64,000 bases of DNA from Rhabditoides inermis (Eukaryota; Nematoda; Chromadorea; Rhabditida; Rhabditidae), in the NCBI GenBank assembly GCA_963966185.1, contig CAWZYM010000293.1, forward strand, positions 1,090,001 to 1,154,000. Direction: 5' to 3'. Positions 39,541-51,021 of this stretch are shown here, one piece after another. The notes below the pieces were generated by a model. It searched no databases, was not told the origin of the DNA, and saw nothing but the letters and a program-made list of their open reading frames with translations. The translations under genes were made by a program, and so were the position numbers. The number at the start of each line of letters is the position of its first letter. Position 1 is the stretch's first letter.

Positions 39541-40712
39541 ATGGTCCCACAGCGGACGGCGCACGCGACGCGACCGCGCCGCACAATGGTAGTCTCCGGC
39601 TACGTTTCCAAACGTTTCTCATTTTCTACGCGGTTTTCTTCAACCTTTATATCCATCCCACCCACCCCAGGGAGCCGCCTCCCCAGCAAGATATTTTATC
39701 CTCACCCTTGCAGGGCAGGTCGCGCACTCTGTTCGGCGCCTGGCGGGCCACGGAGTCCGTCTGGGCATCCCCGACTCCATCTGGGAATGGGCGCACCAGA
39801 ACGCCAAGGCGCCCGCCACCATCAAGGCATATCGAGCGGCCTGGGCCAGCATAGGTACGGAGGTAACATGAGGGGGGATAGCATAGTCTCTCTCTTCAGT
39901 TCGCTTCGCCGAGCAGGGGGACCTCGACCCGGCCGACGGAGGGACACTGGCACTGTTCATTGCCAAGAAGGTCGCTACCAGGGTGGGTCTGAAGACCATT
40001 CCCACTACGCGAGCGGCCTTCTGCTGGGCCACAGGCAAGAGAGCCGAGGTGAGTCACGCTCGCTAGATTTCAACTGGGAAAACGTTTCTGGTTGTAGGAC
40101 ACGGCAGACGCTACGGTCATCGGCAAACTGGCGGCCGCTGCAGGTCGGAGCGCCGCGCCCGTCCAGTCAAGCGTCCCCATCCGGGAGACCGACGTCCAGA
40201 AGATCGCCCAGCTCGCCATGGAGGGAGGCAGCGTGGCCGTCCGAAGATCTGCGGCGGCCATGTGTCTCGCGTTCTACGCCCTGCTGAGATCGCAGGAGCT
40301 GCTCGACCTCAACGTCAGTGACGTGGCCGCATCGGGCGACGCGTGGAGCATCTCGATCCGCGGATCGAAGACCGACCAGAAGAAGCTCGGAAGGAAGGTG
40401 TTCGTGAAACCGACGGGAGCCGCTCGGAATCTCCTCAAACAGTTTCTGAGCTCCAAGTCATCCGACGGCCCTCTGTTCAGCACCGTGTCGGGAGGACGGA
40501 TGACCCGGTCCCAGTACTCCAAGGACGCCAAGAACCTCGCCTCTCAAGTGGGCGCGGCCGGTATCTCGACGCACAGCATGCGGGCGGGAGGAGCGACAGC
40601 ACTGGCGGAGGGTGGAGCAGACCTCGGAGTGATTCTGCGAAGAGGCCGCTGGGCATCCGCCAAATGCCTCCCCCGCTATATACAAGATACGCCGGCCTCG
40701 CAGGGAATCTAG
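39541..40712 (+). CDS. Intron-containing tyrosine recombinase (Crypton/DIRS-type)
   Basis: Proposed exons 39541-39588, 39671-39854, 39898-40048 and 40097-40712, about 330 aa; the first junction is inferred. An N-terminal SAM-like DNA-binding part (ATIKAYRAAWASI) leads to a catalytic domain with all expected residues: Arg in YALLRSQELLDL, Lys in GSKTDQKK, HSMR, Trp in RRGRW and the nucleophile Tyr in PRYI. Such recombinases drive DIRS retrotransposons and Crypton DNA transposons. There is no reverse transcriptase or RNase H frame within several kb, and three short introns interrupt the gene, which suits a Crypton-like or domesticated enzyme. Higher GC than neighbours suggests a different origin. 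AATAAA at about 40865. Confidence 0.8.
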
Positions 40713-41265
40713 GATACGAGTCGAGCAGGAGGTCTCCCAGTATGCGTATCACGTGAACTGCTCTTGCCATATCATATCATCACGTTTATTGTATCTCTCG
40801 TGGTTGCTTGTTGTTGTTTGAACCAAGGTTCGTTGTTGAGTTTTGTTTATTTCGTTGGCATCGTCAATAAACACGATTTTGTTTGCTCGTTGAGTCTTCC
40901 TTTCGCCCTTTCACCAACTTCTCGTCTCGTCGCGGAGGCGCCGCCGGACAAGCCGTCCCAAGAAAGAAGAAAGAAGAAACAAGATCGTCTACTAATTGTT
41001 CATACACACACTCATAACCGATAAACCGTGCCGTCCTTGTGTGTCCATTTTTCGCTAGGGAGCTCAAAATTGGTTATGTCGTAGCGTAGCGGAGACATAA
41101 TTGCCCTATTTGGTGAGTTACATTACCGTTTACTTTTTTACTTGATCACTTTAGCTACCCGATTCGCTCAAGGTAGCGCGGATCCCATCTTCCTCCGGGA
41201 AGTTCGGTCTCGCGCGGACGTTGCCCATGCGGTGCCGTTGCCCATATTGAACTGTCTCGAAAAGG

Positions 41266-41690
41266 TATAGTCGGATTGGATCCTATATGCCATCCGTGAA
41301 ATTTCACGTGTTGTGCAGTTTTGTGCAAGAAGGAATCGAACCCGAGGGCAGCAGCAACCGATTGTGCACTGGCGGCGCGCACAGGCACTGCGCCATTAGC
41401 ACTTGTGCTGAGAAATTATCGAATTACGAAGATACACTCGCTCGTTATATCTCATCACAGTGTACTGAAGATTCCAGTGGAGCTATATATAGCCGCTTCG
41501 TTCGCACTCTAATACACTGCCCCGATGGCGCAGTGGTAGTGCGCGCCGCCAGCGCACAATCGTTGCGAGCTGTCCACGGGTTCGATTCCTTCTAAAGAAA
41601 CCGTTTTGGATATTTGATGACCTACACGTTGTGTTGCACAAAACTGCACAACACGTGAAATGTCACGGATGGCATATAGGATCCAAACCG
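41266..41690. mobile_element. Foldback with opposed tRNA-like sequences
   Basis: GTATAGTCGGATTGGATCCT ... GTGAAATTTCACGTGTTGTG at the left pairs with the inverse at the right end (about 41630-41690). tRNA-like segments with a GGGTTCGATTCCTTCT B box at 41521-41600 (+) and its inverted counterpart at 41330-41400 (-). Same architecture as 27337-28157 but different sequence. No ORF. Confidence 0.75.
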
Positions 41691-41699
41691 ACTATACGG

Positions 41700-42187
41700 A
41701 TAGAATCTATCAAGCGGGTAGGTGGTCTCTCGAGTGTCCGTTTGACGTGACGTGGATACCACTCGTCCATCGTCCCTCCTGATGATGTGCCCGGCCCATC
41801 GATGTTTGCCGTGGCGCATGTAGCGCAGCGGATCCTTCAGCTTTGACCGTCTTCTCATCTCCTCGCTACTAATGCCCTTGTCTCTTTGTCTTCGCAGCGT
41901 GTAGACCATCGGCTGCCTCTCCATAGCTCGATGTGCGGTGCGAATCCGTCCAAGATTTTTCTCCGTGTACGCCCAGGTCTCGGTGGCGTAGCAGAGAGCA
42001 GGCAGAACCGAGGGAGATTAAAGAGATTAGCCTTCTGGTCCTGATCTTTCAGAGTAGCGAGCGTCTCCTTTCTGCTACAGAATGCAGCCCAGCCAGTGCG
42101 TGTCCTTCTGCTTATCTCCTCCTCGAGCGTGTTGGTGCCGTTGATGAGCCTGCCGAGATAGACATAGCTTTCCACAGACTCCACTAG
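41700..42187 (-). pseudogene. RTE-type reverse transcriptase C-terminal fragment
   Basis: Reads SYVYLGRLINGTNTLEEEIS then RRTRTGWAAF in one frame, and HRAMERQPMVYTL ... DPLRYMRHGKHRWAGHIIRR in another, matching the end of RTE-clade polymerase proteins (YLG..I....L..EI.RR...GWAAF; RWAGH..R). A frameshift joins the two, so it is dead. Truncated at both ends. Confidence 0.75.
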
Positions 42188-42210
42188 CTCGACGTACTAA
42201 AGAGAATGTT

Positions 42211-42317
42211 GCACTCCCGGATACCCCGGACCAGTGCGTTCCAAAAATACCAGTGTTTGACACTGAGCGAACTCAGGTCAGAACTCTAGGCGTACCTTGA
42301 GTACTGGGAAATAATCC
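42211..42317 (-). ncRNA. SL2-type spliced-leader RNA gene, copy c (variant leader)
   Basis: 107 nt. The leader starts GGATTATTT and ends CCCAGTACTCAAG with the donor GTACG, so only the first half of the leader differs from copies a, b and d. Sm site and three stems are present; one stem base differs (CACTGG in place of CACTCG). Upstream block at about 42359-42382. Confidence 0.88.
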
Positions 42318-42386
42318 AACAAATCTGTCGCGCGCTCTCCTAAACCCCGCCACTGTGCGTGATACGCGCCGGGTTTGCGTCATCTA

Positions 42387-42681
42387 AGCCAGTAAACACT
42401 TGATTCACAGTACACACAACACGCGATCTAGACATTACCTATTACATATCTGTCTCCTAATTTCACTCACTTTCCGCCTTCTATCCACGGCACTGGTACA
42501 AAGAAAGCGGCGGCGAATAGAGTGGGCACTGCCGCTTGGAATGTGAAGATCTGCCATTGGGTGAAGAGCTTATACTGTTTCGCGTATTTGATCGTAAACG
42601 TTCGATCGGCTGCCATCGATATCACATACGCGAGAGACATGGATCCGCAAAGAGCTGGGATGAACTGAAAGGTAAGGGTAT

Positions 42682-42731
<50 letters not shown>

Positions 42732-43083
42732 AAGAGAGAGAGGAGAGAGAGAAGAGAGAGAGAGAGAGAGATCCTACCTGAATCCAGGTGCACTGCCACT
42801 GCAACGGCTGCCATTCGGGGTTGAAAATGAAGAAAACAGTGATAATGTTTCCGTATTGATGAACAAGATCGCATCCATGCATGAAGACGCGGCAATAGAC
42901 TGTAGGAGTGTGAAGCTCTCTGATACTTACAATGATAAACACTGATGTCGTTTCCTACACTTACGTTTCTCTACAAGTAGACGTGAAGAAGATGGGAAAG
43001 CAAACAGACGAGACGATGGAATTGGAATTGGCTATGTATAGACCAACGGCCGGAAGAAGACCGTATTCGATCGTTTCAGTCAT
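42387..43083 (-). pseudogene. Seven-transmembrane receptor, copy 3 (truncated)
   Basis: Exons 1-3 and the first part of exon 4 match copy 2. Exon 1 contains a 6-base in-frame duplication (TTGGAATTGG). Exon 4 is cut after VNQVFTG at about 42387 by the junction with the SL2 copy c region, so TM5-TM7 are missing. The readable exons still have good splice sites. Confidence 0.8.
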
Positions 43084-43228
43084 ATCGCCTGAACATCGAG
43101 TTCATCGGGTATCCCTCATTGTCACTTCACGGTCGCGAATTATCCGCTGTCGGTCCGACAGACGAGCAAGTTATGCAAACTCGGTTTTTTTTTGAAGAAA
43201 GACTATGAAAAGAAAGGAAAAAGTGTTA

Positions 43229-44699
43229 TATTTATATTTATATTTATTGTCGTGTTACATAAACAAAGACATTGCAAAAACGGGAAAGAAAATAGAATAC
43301 GACATTGGTATGTGTGAAAGGGAGGAGACATAACATGAACGATAGATAACATGATATAATACAAAAGGAAAGGAAAAACATGGATGTGCTCAAAAACGAC
43401 GGATTTTAGACAGTGTCATTAATTCTAGGGAAGATAGGTGTTGTTTAAAAGAGGTGTGGTCACGGATATGTACAACGTCAGAAGGTAAGGCATTCCAGGT
43501 ACTAAAAGCTCTACTAATAAATGTGCTTGTTTGGCCATTGTTATCGAATGAAGGCACAATTCTAAATTCGTTTGAGTTTCTGGATCTTGTTGGAATAATA
43601 GTGAAAAGCCCTTGATAATCCAAAATTGTTTTAGAGTGAATGAACTTATGTATATAGGTGATGTCATTCAAAAAACGGCGATATTCGAGTGTTTCAAGAT
43701 TGAGTAGCTCTAGGCGTTGAGGATAGGAAAGGGTGCGACCGATACGCTGACACACGCGACGAGTGAAATAACGCTGTACATTTTCAATGAGGTTCACAGA
43801 AAATACATCCTGCGGATTCCATAGTTCAGTGCAGTATTCCAATTTGCACCTAAAATAAGTTTTGTAGGCAGTTACCAAGATGTTAAGATCCCTGGTTTTA
43901 TAGGTTCTGAAAAAATCATTTATGGCGAAAAGAGTTTGTTGATTAATGTGGGTGTAGTGATCTCTGAATAAGAGTGATCCGCTCATGAGAACACCCAAAT
44001 CTTTAGCGATTTCAACAGGGACTAAGGCACACCCTTGTACAAAGTAAGTGTGCTTAGGGTTTTTCTTACCTATGTGTAGAATTTGAGTTTTCTCCGTGGA
44101 AATTTGTAGCCCCCAAGAGGATGCCCAATCAATTACGATATTTATAGCTAGTTGGAATATTGACGCAGCAGTTGTATCACAAGGGTCAAACGGGTAGTAC
44201 ACTTTCAAGTCATCTGCATAGAGCGCGCATTTAACATTATCAGATAAATTATCAGAGATGTTGTCAATGAATACGTTAAAAAGTAGTGGGCCTAAACAGG
44301 AACCCTGAGGAACTCCACAGTTAACAGTACTTGGTTTTGATTGCTTGCCACCAACCATAACGGACTGTTTTCTGTCCTTGAGAAACTCTTTAATCCAACC
44401 AAGAGTATTTCCGCGGATGCCCATGGAATCTAATTTTTTAAACAGAAGTGAATGGTTTATGGTGTCGAAAGCTTTCTTGAAATCAAAGTATATGCAGTCA
44501 TCGACTAAACCTGCCGAAACATATTTACACCAATGGCTATGGCATTCAATGAGTTGGGCATTTGTAGATCTATTTTTGCGAAAACCAAATTGTTTAGGGG
44601 AAAGAACGTTATTTTTCTCAAAGAAATCTGTTATTTGTTTCACGCACAGGCGTTCAAAAACTTTGGAAATGCTGCAAGTTAGAGATATAGGCCTGTAAA
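43229..44699 (-). mobile_element. CR1/jockey-like non-LTR retrotransposon, 5'-truncated
   Basis: The reverse transcriptase frame is open from 44699 to 43390. Motifs in order: PISLTCSISKVFERLC, FGFRKNRSTNAQLI, FDFKKAFDTINHS (catalytic Asp), GVPQGSCLGPLLFN, LYADDLKVYY (YADD catalytic pair) and KTQILHIGKK, then the C-terminal part to LSKIRRF. The endonuclease half is missing. The 3' end is a TAAATA-type tail (43229-43249). TGTTA flanks both sides (43224-43228, 44700-44704), and the empty site is seen in copy 2. The open frame continues upstream into host DNA, which is coincidental. Intact RT suggests a recent insertion. Confidence 0.85.
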
Positions 44700-44988
44700 T
44701 GTTACGATCATACTGTGACTTTTTTATGAATTCAAACTCTGCTTCATTTGATTTGCGAATGACCATCACTTAAAATCAGAACTCGAAAAGAACAAATCGC
44801 GTGATCGAGGAATCTCGACTAACCGAAAGCGCGACGGAATGCGAAATGACTTGAAACTGAGCGGCGCACAGTAAACCGGGGAAATACCCTATAATGAATG
44901 ATAGTAGAAAAAGGTAATTATTTCGAAAGTGAAGTGAATTTCACATGACCGCAAATATTCCCACAAACAAACATCTAACATCATGATT

Positions 44989-45355
44989 AATAATAATAAT
45001 TTATACGGGTTTTTAACAACTCGTGCAAGATAAAGACATATGTACAAACATGACAAAATAGGAAAAAAATACAACAAAACGAATCGGAAAGCGCAGCAGA
45101 CGGGGCCATTGTGTTTAGACAGCTACTAGGAAGGAGGTGAGAAAAGCTAGTGACACGGACATTGAATACATGTTCCCGGGCGCTGACTCGGAATCGAGGT
45201 CGGACTACCCGTATTTCATGACCGCGTAAACCCCGGGAAGGGCGTAGGTCAAACAACCCTTCCCGGTCAATGGCGACGAATCCGGCCAGGATCTTGTAGA
45301 ACATCACGAGGTCCTTGACGTGCCGCCGTTGTTGGAGTGAGTGGAAGCCCAGAAT
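44989..45355 (-). mobile_element. 3' end of a second CR1/jockey-like element
   Basis: On the minus strand SLQQRRHVKDLVMFYKILAG then GLFDLRPSRGLRGHEIRVVR resembles the C-terminal end of CR1-type reverse transcriptases, followed by untranslated sequence and an (ATT)n tail. Absent from copies 1 and 2 at this point. Confidence 0.6.
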
Positions 45356-46419
45356 GAAGCGAACAATATGTGAGAATGTATGTACTTTTAGAGTTAGGAA
45401 AACACATTTTAATCTCCCAGTCCAGTATCAGTCAACCTTGAATATTTTACTGTTGTGTGTGAGTGCTACCTTTCTGAATGTTTTACAATTGAGTTGGTGG
45501 CGCCGGTTACTCGATTCAAATTCCCGCATCCCGGTTTGATGCACAAACTTTGGTACGGTATGGCGTGGTGGAAGCAGAATCGTTTTGGCCCACAGCCTCG
45601 TTGCTTGAACAGGATCACCCAGCCGAAACTTTCCTACTTATACACTACCTATTTTTCACTTACTTTCTATCTACTTCCTACTGTCTAACGCCGTAGCGTA
45701 TAAATCGTGAATTAACGGAAACTTGATGGTAATTTAGTAGGAATGTAATATCATGGCGTTGTAGAACAATAACGAGTGAGCAAGTAGTGAGAACACCTTC
45801 GCGAAAATACAAGGCACATTCTGGGGGTAATTGAGCATTTCCTCACACATATGTTTACAATTTGTTAACGGAAATAGCAAAATAAGTGAGTCGTAGTGAG
45901 TCACAAATAAATAGTCGAAAATAAAATGATTTTGTCCGTCACAACAGGAAGTGCCAGGTACGGTACGCCTCGGAATGCCTACTAGACGATGTTCTGAGCT
46001 TGCATCACCCAGCCGCCTCGGCGGGGGAGCGTTCGGCGAAGGCTGCCAAGCGAACTGCCCCGAGAGTTGCCATTGTGGTCACACAATGAAGGTCAAATGT
46101 AGAGATTTTGGTCTGAAAAGCCCAGTGACGTTGACTAGAACAAACCACGAATATCAACGCTGGTCAATATGGAAATCGGAAGCTACTACGTTTTCAAGAT
46201 CAGCTACTATGAAATAACTCACTGTAGTCTGATCACCACTCCAATGCCAATCCAGTTGAAACCACACAAATGAAAATGATACTGGGAAGGAGAACACATA
46301 ACATAACGAGACAAGAGAGACAACGAGTTGAGGTTGATGTTGATGTTAGCCAAAAATAACGATCACGCTTCCATTACCACTTCGACTTCTAATGACACAC
46401 AGACACATACTTTCACACA

Positions 46420-46454
<35 letters not shown>

Positions 46455-46502
46455 ACACTTGGGATAAATACCCTACCAAAGAGGGTCGATTGAATGTATA
46501 TC

Positions 46503-46609
46503 GCACTCCCGGATACCCCGGACGAGTGCTTTCCAAAAATACCAGTGATTGACACTGAGCGAACTCAGGTCAGAACTCTAGGCGTACCTTGAGTACTGGG
46601 AAAAATTCC
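46503..46609 (-). ncRNA. SL2-type spliced-leader RNA gene, copy d
   Basis: 107 nt, leader identical to copies a and b (GGAATTTTT ... CCCAGTACTCAAG), with one substitution in the second stem region (CAATCAC for CAAACAC). Sm site, 3' hairpin and upstream block (about 46651-46674) kept. Confidence 0.92.
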
Positions 46610-46809
46610 ACCGATGCTATCGCGCCTTCTCTCTTACCCCGCCATTGCATGTGATACGCGCCGGGTTTGTGTCACGCATGAGAGAACGCGCGCTTTGTGA
46701 GAGAGCGGCAGAGAAGCGAGCGCGTCAGATGCAAGTGACCGAGACACATTGAGATCACGAGTTTATTAATACACACGCGAGTATAGGAGTCAGTACACGA
46801 GTAGTGTCT

Positions 46810-47170
46810 TCTAGTTGGCGAAGTCCTCGGCGGCTCCTCCGCATAGCAGGAAGCACAGTCCCTTAACGTACATGGACGAGAGAAGAATGGCCAGCTGGTA
46901 GATGTGCGTAGACTGCTCCTGTGCCGACACCTGCTTGAACACAAACTGCAGACACACAACCAGAGACGCGCACAGCAGCACCGACTGAAAGGAGGATACG
47001 GTGTACGGTTGTTTGTCTGATTCCGACAGCCTGCTTGGACATACAGTAGCGAGGGGAGCGCCGGCAGACGACCGAGCAGAGCGTTACCCACCTTCTCCGC
47101 CACAGTCTGCAACGGTACTGTATTGTTACTCGTACTATAACTACAGTAATCTAATCGACCGTAAGTGGTA
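46810..47170 (-). pseudogene. Small multi-pass membrane protein, damaged copy
   Basis: The last exon (SVLLCASL..., YQLAILLSSMYVKGLCFLLC, AEDFAN stop at 46810) is intact. The preceding exon is cut after GRLPALPSLL: about 65 bases encoding the second helix and its donor are deleted relative to copy 2, and the frame runs into former intron. Confidence 0.65.
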
Positions 47171-47459
47171 AACGACGGCGGCGATAAGGGGAGCGAAGCA
47201 GGCGAGGGGAAGCAGACATCAATGTAGCGCGAGTGGATCACGAATCCAGGCGCTGCAGGCGCGCCCCTCTCCTGTTCCCCTCTCCTGTTCCCCTCCACTT
47301 GCCCCTCTGTTTACTAGTGTTATTCTGCCATTCTGGCACCAGTTTCTGTTGCCAGTCCGGCACTGCCACACCCAGTCCCAATCAGGCAATAAATTAGCCT
47401 ATAGGGTGATTTACTGTAGAATTACCTTACTAGGCACTACCTTACATCAAGAGAATGTT

Positions 47460-47565
47460 GCACTCCCGGATACCCGGACGAGTGCTTTCCAAAAATACCA
47501 GTGTTTGACACTGAGCGAACTCAGGTCAGAACTCTAGGCGTACCTTGAGTACTGGGATATAATCC
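47460..47565 (-). ncRNA. SL2-type spliced-leader RNA gene, copy e (variant leader)
   Basis: 106 nt; the leader starts GGATTATAT and ends CCCAGTACTCAAG, donor GTACG. The 3' hairpin loop has one C fewer. The upstream block reads GTGAAACGCGCCGGGTTTGT (about 47607-47630). Not embedded in a full copy of the large duplication, so it may be an older or dispersed family member. Confidence 0.88.
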
Positions 47566-47639
47566 GACAATGCTGTCGCGACCTGTCTCTTACCCCGACA
47601 CTGTGCGTGAAACGCGCCGGGTTTGTGTCATCCAAGCGA

Positions 47640-48120
47640 GAGAGTGCGAACCGCGTGAGAGTGGCAGAGAAGTCAGCGCGCGCCGAAGACGCGATAAAAG
47701 TGCACTTTTCCGATGGAACTCATTCCTAAGAGAGTTTGACGATCATCCCAGGACATGTTGCGGATGTATGTCGCGCCCACTCATGCTCCGCCCACTCATG
47801 CTCCGCCCATTCATGGGTTGAACTGTCCTCTCGGCTTCTCTCGGTGAATGGAGAGGTGATATGTTTCACAGCTAAATAAAATCACTCAGAGACAAATCTC
47901 GGTTTTTGATGTTTGGTATTCCAGACAGTGAAAAAACAATCATAAACATTTATTGGAACGCAAAATTTGAGCGATTTCTCTCAGTTCAAATAAGACTCGT
48001 CGATGAATATCAATAACATGGAAGAAGATCATGAGAGATATGAAGAGCATAACAATAAAAACGCGCTGAACGCTGGAAGATTCTCAGAACAGTGATGACG
48101 TCATCAAACATCGTGACGTC
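47640..48120. other. Intergenic; three 17-bp tandem units
   Basis: CACTCATGCTCCGCC is repeated at 47778-47820 (three units, last one altered). A minus-strand AATAAA at about 47949 probably ends the gene at 48122-49824. Confidence 0.5.
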
Positions 48121-48121
48121 A

Positions 48122-49824
48122 TCAGTCCTCATGGCGCCTGTCTCTGCAGAGTGCAGTGTTGATGAGTCGCCTGGCAGAAGAGCGGGCGTGCCTCGACCGA
48201 CAACGCAGGTCCACGTCTGAAAAGTATGCGAAAAGTAAAATGGCTCATTTTACGAACTGTATAAATGGTTTACGTATGAATCTATTAAAAGAATTTCACA
48301 CATTCTATTAAAAGAACTGTATAAATGGTTTACGTATGAATTTTGTGTGTTTTTGCGGTACCGATTTTTGTACTATTAAAAGAATTTCACACATTGATCG
48401 AAACGTTTTGCATAACCTAGAACACATCATACAAATACAAACTTATAAGTGAACGTGAACCAACTCACTTGGTGATACGAACTTGTAGTACATGACGACG
48501 ACGGCGGTGAGTAGAAGGGTGAAGCCGAGCAGGTAGAACGTGAAGATCTCGCCCGGCTGGAACTGCTGCAACACACTTTGATAGTATACTTAATCATATA
48601 TTATGTGTACTTATTACAAGATCATATGTATATCGTACGATATTGCTCAGATAGTGGTGAGAACACTGATAAATTGATTCTATATTCCGTGTACTCAAAT
48701 TTTATTGTAATGTTAACGAATGCGTTATTATGAAATGAATGAAATGTCATGTGCTCATGTGATTCTTTGTTGTATGTGGGATAGACAAATAGTATCGAAC
48801 ACTTGCGTGTCGTTATCGTACCATGATCTATGAAATGATTCGGTTCTCTCTCTCTCTCTCTTTTTCTCTCGCAGTAATGAGCTTCGTTCACGCATTCCTA
48901 CTACCCGCGAAAACAACAACTCTTCTCGCCACCTAATTAGCATAACGAGTCTTTGACCACCACTCACCGGTTGGGCTTGTTGATTAGTGTTGGCGACCAT
49001 TATAATTTTAGTAAAATAATGAATAAAGAGAACGCCACACGTGAAACAGCTGAGCGCAATGTGAGCCGTAGTGCGATCGATAATTGCCTCGGGGCAGCTG
49101 ACGAGACGCGCGAGAGGGGAGAGAGCGCAGAGATGCGAGACGGAGAATGGCCCGGGTGGCAGCGTTTACATAGCGCCAGTTTATCAAGGAGTGGGCGACT
49201 GTGATTTTATGATACGTTATCACTGAATAATCAAATAAACTCACGTGAACTTTCTGTGGCACGTCTTCAGTCTGCGGTTGGGAAGTGGCGGGCAGAGGGT
49301 AAATGACGTAGTATTGAGGAGGGCCTAGAGAAGGAGAGGTTAGAGAGAGAGAAAGAGAGAGAAAGGGGGGGAGGGTGTACATACCTTGCTGGGAGGGATC
49401 GCCGGCATGAGCAGCGTCTAGCGAAGGCGATGCGAGTATGTAGTATGGCGGCGGTGGACCGGACTGATCATAAGATGGTGGAGTGGGGAATGACTGCAAT
49501 TTTCCCGATCAAAACGACAAGCACATTGACGATAGTGGCAGACATCTGATTTACGCGACACATGAAACATATCACGATTCGGGTGCGGAACGGACACATT
49601 TTATTTCTATCGGCTCCATTATCAAAAGTCCATTACAGTATTTTCCACCCCATGATTTCACGAAATAGTATACCTATATATAAAACACTAATACATTGAA
49701 TTTCTTACAATTAACGAAAATGAAGGGCTACCTGTGAGCTAGAGGCGTGTGTGGATACAGAAGGAGTGGCATGTGAAGTGGCTGCAGAAAATGTGGACGG
49801 GAGGTTCGATGACGCAGACGACAT
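48122..49824 (-). CDS. Small single-pass membrane protein with Pro/Tyr-rich N-terminus
   Basis: Exons 49824-49732, about 49494-49387, about 49326-49243, about 48568-48470 and 48216-48122, about 160 aa. The N-terminal half is Ser/Thr-rich, then SFPTPPSYDQSGPPPPYYIL and GPPQYYVIYPLPA (PPxY-like, possible WW-domain ligands). QFQPGEIFTFYLLGFTLLLT then AVVVMYYKF is the one membrane helix, followed by a basic tail (LRCRSRHARSSARRL). An alternative first exon at 48997-48965 (MVANTNQQAQP, donor GTGAGT) joins the membrane exon in the same phase. There is no signal peptide, so the Pro-rich part is probably cytosolic or the protein is signal-anchored. Its membrane exon resembles the neighbour at 51022-51731. 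Confidence 0.65.
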
Positions 49825-49829
49825 CTGAA

Positions 49830-50670
49830 GTCTCTTTCAGTGAAACGAACAGCCAAAGTACACAGCATCGGCTTCGGCATCTGACAACCATAGGACGCTT
49901 TCGAAATCCTACTCGACTTGAAAACAACGATAAATAACGCCAGCTGCGGAAGGATTTGCCAAGTGAGGAGTGATGATAATTGATAATGTAAATGAGATAA
50001 CCGTGTCAGAGAAAGTATAGAGCTTCACGTTCTGTTGTCATGAGCAATAGTTACACACACACACACACGCAAAAGACGATTCGCCTCCCCTCTGATTGCC
50101 TAAACTCGGTAATCGCATTTAGCCACGCAGAAGTAAACAACAACTTATAACTTGGCGTAGACAATATATAAATATCACGGAAAGACGAGAGGATTAGACA
50201 TTCATACAAAAACACTTGTATCAGATTGCCACTCAGAAACATGGCGGGATTAGAAAACAGGGGGGAGAGAGGAGAGAGAGGGGGGAGGGAAGTATTGGAG
50301 AATTCCCTTAGAAGGCTAATTGCACGAGTAAAGCGGGTAGAGGGAGGAGCAGTAGTGGAGAAGGAGAAGGAAGGAGCAGAGAGTATTATGCGACTAAGAG
50401 ATGTGAGAGTGAGGGAGTGCGAGTGCGCAGCAAGTTTTTTTTTCGCGCATTTACAAAACGCAATATTGCAGTACATATGAAACCATTGACAACTCGTATT
50501 ATTTTGGATGATTTTCGTGATAAGAGAATGCAAGCTTTCAGATAAACTCTTCTTTTTTGGCGAATTTAGAACGGATGAAAGAAAGAAAAGGGGAAAGGCC
50601 GCAATGTTCCTATGATGCTATGAGACAATGCATTCAGTGAAGCGAAATGATGAGGAGGTGAATGTTTAGG

Positions 50671-50728
<58 letters not shown>

Positions 50729-51020
50729 CTTTCTCCATTCTCTCTCTAATAGCAGTGGCAAACACTGACATCATCGCAATACGAGATAGCACGCGTTCCG
50801 TTACCACGCATCCACGCATGTTCAAGCGTTTTATGCTAATGAGAAATTGGAAACGCTTTAAAAGTTAGCAGTGTTCGGAAAGATTCTTGTTCTTGCAGAT
50901 TTTTTTCCGGAAAGAACAAGAATTGATGAATGTATGCATCTACACACAGATTATGCATATGGTTATACATCGTATCGATTGATATCGATTGATAATCTTT
51001 CACATCACTTTCACACCTCA
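49830..51020. other. Intergenic with microsatellites
   Basis: No gene recognised. A (GA)n tract at 50675-50726. Contains short frames without splice context. Confidence 0.5.
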
Positions 51021-51021
51021 C

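Larger units (their letters stand above)
42387..47170. repeat. Segmental duplication, copy 3
   Basis: Receptor fragment, spacer with two non-LTR insertions (43229-44699 and about 44989-45355), SL2 RNA 46503-46609 and a damaged copy of the membrane-protein gene. Confidence 0.85.

Noticed and set aside
39132..39854. 240-aa plus-strand frame over the small membrane-protein gene
   Set aside because: It is antisense to conserved exons and breaks at the recombinase splice sites.
44700..44769. First about 23 codons of the 459-aa reverse transcriptase frame
   Set aside because: They come from host sequence beyond the insertion point at 44700, as comparison with duplication copy 2 shows.
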